A DNA stretch of 12,765 bases from CAZQAA01 sp964591255 (GTDB lineage: Bacteria > Desulfobacterota > DSM-4660 > Desulfatiglandales > Desulfatiglandaceae), in contig CAZQAA010000079.1 in NCBI GenBank assembly GCA_964591255.1, positions 1-12,765 of the forward strand, written 5' to 3'. The stretch's first letter is position 1. Each line of letters opens with the position of its first letter. A program made the translations under genes and the position numbers. Shown here in pieces: positions 1 to 7,271 of the stretch. The notes under the pieces were generated by a model. The model saw only the letters and a list, made by a program, of their open reading frames with translations, did not search any database and was not told the origin of the DNA.

Positions 1-1
1 G

Positions 2-1096
2 GTACCCTACGCCCTTAAGGGCCTTGAATTCGATTTGCTGGGCTATGTGGACTATTCCATTGGAAAATCTCCCGGACCTGGTGGCAATGAAAAAGATTAT
101 AATCGATTCAGCCTTACCCGCGGTTATCTGACTGTCAAAAAAGAGATAACACCATGGATTCATACCCGTATGACCTTTGACATTCATCGGGACAGCACAG
201 GTGATTACAAAGAAAGACTCAAGTACCTGTATGCGGAGTTAAGACCACCGGACCTTGTTTTTTTTACTAGCATGAAGGCAGAAATCGGTCAGGGTCACAT
301 TCCATGGCTGGACTTCGAAGAGCATGTAAACCCATACCGATGCCAGGGGACCATGGCAATTGAGCGGGCCGGTGTGTTCAATTCCGCAGATGTGGGTATC
401 AGTCTAAGGGGATATTTTGGCGGCACTCTGGAAAATGCCAAAAAGAGGACAGGAAACCACCATTACGATGGCAGATACGGGAGCTGGCATTTTGGCATAT
501 ATAATGGACCAGGATATCATACCGGAGAAAGAAATAACAACAAGGTACTTGAAGGTCGCCTTACCATAAGACCCATGCCTCATTTCATTCCCGGCCTTCA
601 GTTGAGTTATCTAGGCCTTTATGGTGAGGGAAACAAAAAGGCGACAAATAATAACTATCCCGATTACAAAGTCAATCTTTTAATGCTGAGTTATCAGAAT
701 CCCATGTTCATATTTACCAGCCAGTATTTCAAGACAAAGGGAAATGCCAAAGGGTCATGGGTTAATGCAAACGGAAATGCGTTGGATACGATAGGATATT
801 CCTTCTTTGCTGACTACAGGCTCCCGGTTGTGCTGTTTTCCCAAAAAAGGCTCCATCTGTTTGGCCGATACGACCATTTTGACCAGGATAATGATGATGA
901 TATAGCAAAAGATACGGATTATGAAATGTTTTTATTTGGTCTTGCATGCGAGATCTATAAAGAAAACATGTTGATACTGGACTTTGAGAAAACAGACTAT
1001 GGGCATGATGCAAACACAAAACACAACGTCCCCATAGCAGGCAACAACCTGGGAGATGATTACAGGACACAAGTTGTCTTGCAGGTCAAATTTTAA
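2..1096 (+). CDS. Porin-like outer-membrane beta-barrel protein, 5' end missing
   Basis: The reading frame is already open at the left edge (from base 2), so the signal peptide and N-terminus lie outside the window; the in-frame TTG at 35 is not a convincing start. About 364 residues are visible. They show alternating polar/aromatic strands typical of outer-membrane barrels, many Gly, Tyr and Asn turns, a Lys/Asn-rich loop near the middle, and a C-terminal strand ending in Val-Val-Leu-Gln-Val-Lys-Phe. The terminal Phe is the usual recognition signal for the BAM insertion machinery. The start of the visible part (GLEFDLLGYVDYSIG) resembles a first or second barrel strand of the porin O/P or alginate-export type. 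Substrate is unknown. It converges with the sigma54 regulator across an 84-bp gap, so it belongs to a separate transcription unit. The barrel call is good; the family assignment is tentative. Confidence 0.75.
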   Translation, partial: VPYALKGLEFDLLGYVDYSIGKSPGPGGNEKDYNRFSLTRGYLTVKKEITPWIHTRMTFDIHRDSTGDYKERLKYLYAELRPPDLVFFTSMKAEIGQGHIPWLDFEEHVNPYRCQGTMAIERAGVFNSADVGISLRGYFGGTLENAKKRTGNHHYDGRYGSWHFGIYNGPGYHTGERNNNKVLEGRLTIRPMPHFIPGLQLSYLGLYGEGNKKATNNNYPDYKVNLLMLSYQNPMFIFTSQYFKTKGNAKGSWVNANGNALDTIGYSFFADYRLPVVLFSQKRLHLFGRYDHFDQDNDDDIAKDTDYEMFLFGLACEIYKENMLILDFEKTDYGHDANTKHNVPIAGNNLGDDYRTQVVLQVKF

Positions 1097-1180
1097 TATG
1101 TTCAGCTAAAGGCCAAGATGGCAAACGATGCCTTGGAAAAATATATCCGGTAAGAAAATTTTCCGCTTATACACAAGGGA
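1097..1180. other. Convergent intergenic spacer with weak hairpin
   Basis: The 84-bp gap lies between the stops of the porin-like gene and the sigma54 regulator. It holds an imperfect inverted repeat at about 1113-1136 (CCAAG..GGCA / TGCC..TTGG), followed on the + strand by A rather than T residues, and a 10-bp palindrome GAAAATTTTC. Neither is a canonical Rho-independent terminator in either direction, although the position suggests a shared termination zone. Confidence 0.3.
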
Positions 1181-2548
1181 CTAGTTTGAATCAGCTAAAA
1201 AGCGGTACAGGGTGGCACGCCCTACTCCAAGAAGCCTGGCGGCCTTGGCCTTATTGCCTCCAGCCTTTGTAAGAGCCACACGCACACGCTCCTTGTCCAA
1301 TTTCTTGGGCGGACCTTTTGCAGCATGATCCATTCTGCATCTCTTAATTTCATCAGGAAGATCCGCAGGTCTTATAAGTCCACCCTTACATTTTATAAGG
1401 GCATACCGGATGGCGCTTTGGAGTTCACGTACATTTCCAGGCCAGGTGTAATCTACCATCAATGAGAGGGCCTCATTGGAAATGCCCTGGGAATCCTGCC
1501 CTTCCTTGGCGGCGTTATCAAGAAAATGCTCCACCAGAAAGGGGATATCGTTCTTGCGGTCCCTAAGGGGAGGCAGATTAATTGGTACCACATTAAGACG
1601 ATAGTACAGGTCATCGCGGAAAACCCCCTTTTCCACTTCCTGTTTAAGGCTTCGGTTTGTTGCGCTTATTATACGCACGTCCACGGATAAGGTCTTTTCC
1701 GAGCCCACCGGTTCAAACTTACCTTCCTGAAGCACCCTTAAAAGCTTCACCTGTACCATTTTCGGCAAATCCCCGATCTCGTCTAAAAAGAGGGTTCCGC
1801 CATGAGCCAATTCAAAACGGCCTTTTTTGTCTCGCATGGCCCCGGTGAATGCCCCTTTTACATGACCAAACAGCTCACTTTCTATCAGTCCTTCAGGAAG
1901 GGCTGCACAGTTAACAGGAACAAAAGGCATGTGTGCCCGCGGGCCTTCAGTGTGTATGGCAGAGGCGATAAGTTCCTTTCCTGTACCGCTTTCCCCCTGA
2001 ATAAGAACAGGGACATTAAACTCGGCAACTTCCCTTATGGTTTCAAATATCCCCTGCATCCTGGAATCGTGGCTGACAATCCCCCTGAAAGAATGTTCAG
2101 TTTTAAGCCGCCTCCTCAGGCTATTCAGTTCAGTGATATCCTCAAGCATGATAATCGCATATCTCTCCCCTGCATGATCAAAGGGCGCAGCGCTTATAAG
2201 CAGTACAAATTCCCGGGCATTACCATCAACCAGGAACTGGACCTTTGCTTTATGTCTGGATATCTGATTTCCAGAAAGGGCATCTAAGGCAGTATTACGG
2301 GCCTCGCAGGTCTTGCACTCTTCGGTAAAACCACATCCTCCCTTACTTTTAAATGCATTAACACATCCTAAGGCATCACCGGGGCGTTTATCTATTATAT
2401 CTTCATCGGTAACGCCAAAAGTCTGTTTTAGACCATCATTTACCACATAAACCCGCCTGTCACGATCCACTACCAGCACGCCACAAGGGATAGCGTTAAA
2501 TATGGTCCGGAGAAAATGATCTTGTTTCAAAAGTTCATCAATATCCAT
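1181..2548 (-). CDS. Sigma54-dependent transcriptional activator with cysteine-bearing PAS domain
   Basis: This 455-residue enhancer-binding protein activates RNA polymerase carrying sigma54. Residues about 10-140 form a PAS sensor, which carries Cys62, Cys72, Cys78 and Cys81 (CX9CX5CX2C); this spacing could bind a metal or FeS centre or act as a thiol switch. The AAA+ domain follows with Walker A GESGTGKE (185-192), the sigma54-contacting loop GAFTGA (232-237), Walker B LFLDEIGD (253-260), the arginine-finger region FRDDLYYRLN (310-319) and WPGNVREL (369-376). A Fis-type helix-turn-helix ends the protein (about 418-450). There is no receiver domain, so it responds directly to a signal rather than to a histidine kinase. 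It is the last gene of the - strand run, 49 bp after the ferredoxin gene. Its target promoter was not found; no good TGGCAC-N5-TTGCA element was seen in the intergenic regions. The ATG at 2548 opens directly into the PAS domain, with only a weak ribosome binding site. Confidence 0.93.
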   Translation of the reverse strand: MDIDELLKQDHFLRTIFNAIPCGVLVVDRDRRVYVVNDGLKQTFGVTDEDIIDKRPGDALGCVNAFKSKGGCGFTEECKTCEARNTALDALSGNQISRHKAKVQFLVDGNAREFVLLISAAPFDHAGERYAIIMLEDITELNSLRRRLKTEHSFRGIVSHDSRMQGIFETIREVAEFNVPVLIQGESGTGKELIASAIHTEGPRAHMPFVPVNCAALPEGLIESELFGHVKGAFTGAMRDKKGRFELAHGGTLFLDEIGDLPKMVQVKLLRVLQEGKFEPVGSEKTLSVDVRIISATNRSLKQEVEKGVFRDDLYYRLNVVPINLPPLRDRKNDIPFLVEHFLDNAAKEGQDSQGISNEALSLMVDYTWPGNVRELQSAIRYALIKCKGGLIRPADLPDEIKRCRMDHAAKGPPKKLDKERVRVALTKAGGNKAKAARLLGVGRATLYRFLADSN

Positions 2549-2560
2549 TGTGCATCATAC

Positions 2561-2572
2561 GCCATAAATGGC
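2561..2572. promoter_or_regulatory. Possible operator palindrome upstream of the regulator
   Basis: A perfect inverted repeat, GCCAT-AA-ATGGC, sits in the 49-bp leader between the ferredoxin gene and the sigma54 regulator, 12 bp before the regulator start. It could be an autoregulatory site or a small hairpin. At 5 bp per arm, chance occurrence is quite possible. Confidence 0.2.
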
Positions 2573-2597
2573 TACAGCATAAACCAAGCAGGCCACC

Positions 2598-3653
2598 CTA
2601 TTGCCGTCCTTCTGCAATTTTTTCCATAAGATCATTTATATCTTCAGGGGGTACAATTTCTTCCGCTCTTCTGATCATGCTAATGGCCTCATTAGGACAA
2701 GATGATGCGCATACCCCACACCCTATACAACGTCCCTCAATCAACTTGGCAATATCATCATCAAGTTCGATGGCCTTGATCTGACACAGGTCGACACACT
2801 CGCCACATCCAACACAGTCATCTTCTGATATATTAGCGATAAAATTTGACTTGGCCACGGCAGTTGGAAGACCAAGCTGGGTGATTCCCCTGAGTTGGGC
2901 ACAACAGCACCCGCAGCAATTGCATATAAACAGGGAGCCATACTGAACATTAAAGGTACTATGGACAAGCCCTGATTTTTCTGCCCGCATCAAGGCATCT
3001 TTGGCTTCTTCTTTACTGACTCTACGTCCTAATCCGTTTTCTGCGTAAAAATCCGCCCAGGAATCCAGGAGAATGCAAATTTCATCACTAGGGGCATCGC
3101 ATCCTTCACCGACCATCTTTTTATTCGTCCTGCACAGGCAATCAGCAAGGGTAATAGCAGATGCCTCTTCTATGATCTTTTCCACCTCTTCGTATACAAG
3201 AATCTTCATCTCCGGCGTAATGGATTCATTTACTGGAACCACACGACCAAAAGGGGTCTTATTACTGAAGACAGCCTCCCCATGCTTCTCTGCATAGTAT
3301 TTTTCAAAAAGATTTACCATATCCGGCGTTAATCTGTTCACCTGAAATTCATAGATACCCGGCATCATGGGCACAAGGGAATAAAGAGGTTCATCCATAT
3401 ACACCTTAAAAATAGCCCCTTTCCTTGCAAGCCTTTCTAAAACAGGCCTGGTTGCCTCAACAGAAACGCCAGACCTTTCAGCGATTGTTGCGGCATCCTC
3501 AGGTTGTGCAGAAAGATTACAGGCCATTTCAGCCTCATCCGGCTCCATAATCCTCTTGAGGATCTCTATCTCCACCTTGCTGTCCGTGGAAGGTGTGGGA
3601 ATAGGCATGCTCTTGTCTATATGATCTCTTAGCTTTTCATACACGTCTGTCAT
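2598..3653 (-). CDS. Winged-helix and cysteine-rich 2x[4Fe-4S] ferredoxin fusion protein
   Basis: This 351-residue protein probably carries electrons or senses redox state in the cytoplasm. Residues about 30-95 look like a winged-helix domain (AATIAERSGVSVEATRPVLERL, then a basic wing region). The middle part holds a Cys-rich module: Cys172 and Cys174 (DCLCR), Cys185, Cys193, and a dense cluster at 244-251 (CNCCGCCC). The C-terminus has two classical 4Fe-4S motifs: Cys280, 283, 286 and 290, and Cys309, 312, 315 and 319. Proteins of this layout are known in anaerobes, mostly as '4Fe-4S binding protein', with no defined role. The gene overlaps the hypB stop by 4 bp (ATGA), so translation is probably coupled to hypB. 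A strong AGGAGG at 3659-3664 lies 5 nt before the ATG, inside the last hypB codons. Pairing with HypAB hints at hydrogenase-linked redox chemistry, but this is inference. Confidence 0.85.
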   Translation of the reverse strand: MTDVYEKLRDHIDKSMPIPTPSTDSKVEIEILKRIMEPDEAEMACNLSAQPEDAATIAERSGVSVEATRPVLERLARKGAIFKVYMDEPLYSLVPMMPGIYEFQVNRLTPDMVNLFEKYYAEKHGEAVFSNKTPFGRVVPVNESITPEMKILVYEEVEKIIEEASAITLADCLCRTNKKMVGEGCDAPSDEICILLDSWADFYAENGLGRRVSKEEAKDALMRAEKSGLVHSTFNVQYGSLFICNCCGCCCAQLRGITQLGLPTAVAKSNFIANISEDDCVGCGECVDLCQIKAIELDDDIAKLIEGRCIGCGVCASSCPNEAISMIRRAEEIVPPEDINDLMEKIAEGRQ

Positions 3654-4372
3654 TTTTTCCTCCTCTTGTTATCTATTTTTTGTTTGAGCCAATTATACCA
3701 TTTGCTCATTCCCTCACCTGTCTCAGCAGAAACACAAAGGATCTCCACTCCAGGATTAACCCTGTTTATATATGAAATACACTCATCGAGATCAAAATTT
3801 AATACATTCAGCAAATCTATTTTGTTCAAAATTACAAGCTGGGAACTCAAAAATATTCCAGGATACTTTAAAGCCTTATCCTCCCCTTCTGTTATACTCA
3901 AAATAATTACCCTATGGTCTTCTCCAAGGTCAAATGCAGAAGGACATATTAAGTTTCCCACATTCTCTATAAAAAGTAATTCTAAAGTATCCATCTGGAA
4001 GTTTTCAAGAGCATGTTTCACCATATGTGCATCCAGATGACATGCATCCATGGTCTTTATTTGATAGGCAGGTACGCCAGTTGCCCTTATCCGTTCAGCA
4101 TCCCTATCGGTCTGTTGGTCCCCTTCAATAACACCAATTGGGATGTTATTCTTTAAATCTCTGATGGTCCTTTCCAGAAGAGTTGTCTTCCCCGCTCCGG
4201 GTGAACTAACTAAATTCACAGTGACGACACCCATGGAGTCAAATATACGGCGATTAGTTCCAGCCAGTCGGTCATTCTGTCCAAGGATATCCTGGGTCAA
4301 TTGGACAGTTTTGCCAGTAGAAATATGATCTTCAGAAATATTGTTCAGGCCACATCCACAGGTGTTGCACAT
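3650..4372 (-). CDS. hypB: Hydrogenase nickel incorporation GTPase HypB
   Basis: HypB is the SIMIBI-class GTPase that, with HypA, delivers nickel to the large subunit of [NiFe] hydrogenase. The 240-residue product begins with the high-affinity metal motif CNTCGCG (Cys2, Cys5, Cys7). It continues with the P-loop SSPGAGKTTLLE, the segment IEGDQQTDRDA, the G-domain metal-site sequence ACHLDA, ENVGNLICPSAFDLGE (G3 region) and NKIDLL (G4, guanine specificity). No His-rich nickel-storage stretch is present between the N-terminal motif and the G domain. The start ATG abuts the hypA stop with no gap, and a GGAG at 4382-4385 sits 9 nt upstream of it. The 3' end overlaps the ferredoxin gene by 4 bp. 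All key residues look intact. Confidence 0.97.
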   Translation of the reverse strand: MCNTCGCGLNNISEDHISTGKTVQLTQDILGQNDRLAGTNRRIFDSMGVVTVNLVSSPGAGKTTLLERTIRDLKNNIPIGVIEGDQQTDRDAERIRATGVPAYQIKTMDACHLDAHMVKHALENFQMDTLELLFIENVGNLICPSAFDLGEDHRVIILSITEGEDKALKYPGIFLSSQLVILNKIDLLNVLNFDLDECISYINRVNPGVEILCVSAETGEGMSKWYNWLKQKIDNKRRKK

Positions 4373-4714
4373 TTACATGATCTCCAAGTCTTTAATCTGG
4401 AGTTCTCTTCCGGACAGGAGCTCCCATTTTTTCCCCTCACAATATGGACACAGGAACCTGTTTTGGACAAGGTCAAATCTATTCTCACACTCTTTGCAAA
4501 TAGCTATGGGTGGAATATTTTCTATACTCAGCTTGGCATCCTCAAGCAATGTACCTTTAGTACATACATTAAAACAAAAACCTATTGCTTCAGGGACAAC
4601 ACCACTTAGGGCACCAATAGCGAGAGTTATTCTCATAACCTTCCTGGCATGATTGATTTCTGCATGCCTCTGGGCGGTGTTTACAATCTGTTGTGTGATC
4701 TGGAGCTCATGCAA
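4373..4714 (-). CDS. hypA: Hydrogenase/urease maturation nickel chaperone HypA
   Basis: HypA binds nickel through its N-terminal Met-His-Glu and passes it to the hydrogenase precursor together with HypB. The 113-residue product has His2 and Glu3, and the structural zinc site Cys73, Cys76, Cys89 and Cys92 (two CxxC pairs). The family length is about 113-118. The start codon is TTG at 4712-4714: it is the only start that gives the required MHE N-terminus, and the nearby ATG is in another frame. The Shine-Dalgarno is poor. It lies 23 bp after the flavodiiron gene and directly abuts hypB. No hypC, D, E or F and no hydrogenase structural genes are in the window, so the rest of the maturation set must be elsewhere. 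Confidence 0.95.
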   Translation of the reverse strand: MHELQITQQIVNTAQRHAEINHARKVMRITLAIGALSGVVPEAIGFCFNVCTKGTLLEDAKLSIENIPPIAICKECENRFDLVQNRFLCPYCEGKKWELLSGRELQIKDLEIM

Positions 4715-4737
4715 TAGTATATAAGGCCCTTTTGTCC

Positions 4738-5928
4738 TCAGTCAGTTGCGGACAGTTTTTCTGCTATCTTAATGCCAAGCTCGTAACATGCTGCCAAACC
4801 CTCTTTACCAGGTACATACTGTATTCTGACTCCGGGCTCAATAATATCAAACTTCATGGTCTCAAGCTCGCCTGTTATCAATTTTACCGCCTCACCGCTC
4901 CATCCGTAAGATCCAAAGGCAGCAGCTATCTTATTTTTTGGTTTAAGGCCCTTCATATAAGTAAGAAAATCGCTGACCGTGGGAAAAAGTCCATTATTGA
5001 TGGTTGGAGAACCGACAATAATAGCACCTGCATCCAAGACATCTGTCATAATATCGCTACGATGGCAGTTGCGGAGATGCATCGCCCTTGCAGCAACCCC
5101 CTTCTCTCCAAGGGCATATACAATGGTCTCTGCCATCTTCTCCGTACTATGCCACATGGTATCGTAGATAACAAGCGCCTTTCTCGTTGATTCCTGCCTG
5201 CTCCATTCCACATATGTATTAATAATCCTGGACGGATCCTTGCGCCACATTATGCCATGGTCAGGACATATCATGTCAATCTTGAGCCCCATAGAGGTAA
5301 CTTTATCCACCACTTTTAGTATCAAGGGGGAATATAAAAGGAGTATATTGGCAAAATATTTCTTTGCATGAGGCATAATTGCATCCCCCACTTCATCATC
5401 AAACCTTTCAAGCCCTGCATAGTGTTGTCCAAAGGCATCACTCGAAAACAGGATATTATCTTCTTTAAGATAGGTAAACATACTGTCAGGCCAGTGGAGC
5501 ATCCTGGTCTCAATAAATGTCAAAGTTTTTTTCCCAATACTCAGCTCACTACCATCAGCAAGGGGTCTGAAATTCCACTTCTGAAAAAAATGCATGGAAA
5601 GATTTTTATGTCCCATCTTGGAGCAATAGATGGGCTTATCTTCTCCGATCTTGTGCATTACCCTGGCCAGACCTCCGGAGTGATCCATCTCGGTATGATT
5701 ACTGATGACATAATCTATCTTTTTGGGGTCAATTACATTACTGATATTTTCCAGCAGTTTATCAGCAAACTCCCTTTTTACGGTATCGATCAGGGTTATC
5801 TTTTCATCCATAATCAGATAGGCATTATAGGTAGTCCCCTCATATGTTGAATAGCCGTGAAAATCCCTTATATTCCAATCAATACACCCTACCCAAAAAA
5901 CATCCTCTGCAATTTTGACAGGTCTCAT
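4738..5928 (-). CDS. Flavodiiron protein (rubredoxin:oxygen oxidoreductase type)
   Basis: This class A flavodiiron protein probably reduces O2 to water (or NO to N2O) in the cytoplasm, with electrons from a rubredoxin-like donor. The metallo-beta-lactamase-like domain has all diiron ligands, numbered from the chosen start: His78, Glu80 and Asp82 in NHTEMDH, His145 (MLHWPDS), Asp164 (SSDAFG) and His224 (CPDHGIMW). A flavodoxin domain follows from about 250, with the FMN phosphate loop DTMWHSTEKMA and later GSPTINNG and GSYGWSGEA. I chose ATG 5926-5928 over the in-frame ATG at 5943: GAGGAAG at 5934-5940 lies 6 nt upstream, and the product then starts MRPVKIAEDVFWVG as family members do, giving 396 residues. 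There is no C-terminal rubredoxin or flavin reductase extension and no adjacent rubredoxin gene. It protects oxygen-sensitive enzymes such as glycyl radical enzymes and hydrogenases. Confidence 0.95.
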   Translation of the reverse strand: MRPVKIAEDVFWVGCIDWNIRDFHGYSTYEGTTYNAYLIMDEKITLIDTVKREFADKLLENISNVIDPKKIDYVISNHTEMDHSGGLARVMHKIGEDKPIYCSKMGHKNLSMHFFQKWNFRPLADGSELSIGKKTLTFIETRMLHWPDSMFTYLKEDNILFSSDAFGQHYAGLERFDDEVGDAIMPHAKKYFANILLLYSPLILKVVDKVTSMGLKIDMICPDHGIMWRKDPSRIINTYVEWSRQESTRKALVIYDTMWHSTEKMAETIVYALGEKGVAARAMHLRNCHRSDIMTDVLDAGAIIVGSPTINNGLFPTVSDFLTYMKGLKPKNKIAAAFGSYGWSGEAVKLITGELETMKFDIIEPGVRIQYVPGKEGLAACYELGIKIAEKLSATD

Positions 5929-5952
5929 AATATTCTTCCTCATATAAAATTA

Positions 5953-7248
5953 TTAATAGCTGTAACGAATAGCACCATATACATTACTATTTTTTTCAAA
6001 TTGGCCAAAAAAAGTATATTTGTTTTTTCCTGCAAATATGTTGGCCCCTGCCATTACACCCAACGCGTCGCTAACCTTATATTTGATCAAGGACCTCACA
6101 TATGAGTCCTGATCAGAGGGAGAATAATAGGTGAACAGACATAGAATCAGATTCTGATTCATAGCAAGTTTGGTCAGACGCATGGTGAAAAGGTGGCGAT
6201 CTTCATCACGTGATTTCTGTCCAGCCGGTAAACTCTCTCTGTAGCTGGAGTAATCCTCCATCAGTTCCTGATAGTATTGAAATTTTGCAGTAAAATCCCT
6301 TGCAAGTTCTCTTTCATAACCCACAAGAAATCTCATCTCACTGTTGGGAATGAAAGGATTGTCACCGTGTCTATCATCTGTGCTCACATAACGACCCACT
6401 TCCATATTGAACAGTCCCTTTAAAAAGGGGCTCCTGACACTCCCGCCATAACTAATAAGCCTTGGGAAAATGGCTCTATTTGTATCAGATGCCATTCCCA
6501 TGGGACTTTTCCAGAATCCGTAATATCCATACAAGGCAAGCTCATAGCCCCTGAAATTTCGGGAAATTCGTATAGCTGTTTCATCGTCATCAAACCATGT
6601 ATTAGGTTCTCGAACATGAATCACATCCCCGCGTCCCGTCCTCCTCCCAAGCATAGGATTCCATAAGGAAAGTCTTTCACCCCGTACATATCTGTCAGGA
6701 TCAAAACGGGGCGTATATGCTATATCTATGTTGGCAAAGGCAGGAAAAAGGCTTATAAAAAATGCATCTGAGGGGGCTTTCAGGTATTCCTCGTCTCGGC
6801 CAATAAAAAAAGACTGCCAGTCCTTGGGAAACAGATCATTGATAAACAAAAGGTCACCTGTGCCCCAAGTCAGGATCTGTCTTCCCAATTTCACATCCAT
6901 GAAACTGAAAGGGGAAAAGAGTATATTTGCTTCCCTCAGATCAATGGGGCTTTCAGTCCCCTCCAGATCCAGATCCCTGTGATATGCAACACCATCATAT
7001 AAAAAATCAGCCCTTAGCTCTATTGTGCCCCAATCATCGGCCTTTATGATATCGGTCTGCAGGCGTACTTCACCCAGAATGGCATCCTTCTCATTAGAAT
7101 CATGCTCTACCCTTGTACCGGATCTGGTGTCAATAAATCCGTGGACATCAAGTCCCAAGCCATCAAAAAAGGATTCTTCCTGTGCACCTACCTGAGAAAT
7201 GATCGCCACAATCCAACTGATGGCCAGAACAAGACCTTTTATTTTCAT
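5953..7248 (-). CDS. Outer-membrane beta-barrel protein of the RND/LolA-like cassette
   Basis: The 431-residue product has a signal peptide (residues 1-22, cleavage likely after VGA before QEE). A barrel-like sequence follows, rich in aromatic and Gly residues, and it ends in Arg-Tyr-Ser-Tyr, a C-terminal aromatic suited to BAM insertion. The segment LGRQILTWGTGDLLFINDLFP (about 122-142) resembles the conserved R-Q-x-x-x-W-G-x-x-D region of DUF1302 and related outer-membrane proteins that often sit beside MMPL/RND transporters. It probably forms the outer-membrane element for a lipophilic substrate carried by the RND protein, with the LolA-like protein as the periplasmic partner. It starts 23 bp after the LolA-like gene and is followed by the flavodiiron gene after 24 bp, so co-transcription is likely. 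The family name is tentative and the substrate is unknown. Confidence 0.82.
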   Translation of the reverse strand: MKIKGLVLAISWIVAIISQVGAQEESFFDGLGLDVHGFIDTRSGTRVEHDSNEKDAILGEVRLQTDIIKADDWGTIELRADFLYDGVAYHRDLDLEGTESPIDLREANILFSPFSFMDVKLGRQILTWGTGDLLFINDLFPKDWQSFFIGRDEEYLKAPSDAFFISLFPAFANIDIAYTPRFDPDRYVRGERLSLWNPMLGRRTGRGDVIHVREPNTWFDDDETAIRISRNFRGYELALYGYYGFWKSPMGMASDTNRAIFPRLISYGGSVRSPFLKGLFNMEVGRYVSTDDRHGDNPFIPNSEMRFLVGYERELARDFTAKFQYYQELMEDYSSYRESLPAGQKSRDEDRHLFTMRLTKLAMNQNLILCLFTYYSPSDQDSYVRSLIKYKVSDALGVMAGANIFAGKNKYTFFGQFEKNSNVYGAIRYSY

Positions 7249-7271
7249 ACCTGTTTATCCATGATCCTGGC

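Noticed and set aside
35..37. TTG as the start of the left-edge porin-like gene
   Set aside because: The frame continues open to base 2 with barrel-like residues and there is no signal peptide after the TTG, so the gene is truncated by the window rather than starting here.
1802..2287. A 161-codon + strand open frame opposite the sigma54 activator
   Set aside because: It is antisense to intact AAA+ and PAS motifs and shows no protein family features.
5368..5850. A 160-codon + strand open frame opposite the flavodiiron gene
   Set aside because: It is a shadow of the diiron domain coding sequence, with no motif of its own.
5941..5943. Upstream ATG as the flavodiiron start
   Set aside because: The ATG at 5926-5928 has a better-placed Shine-Dalgarno and gives the family-typical N-terminus.
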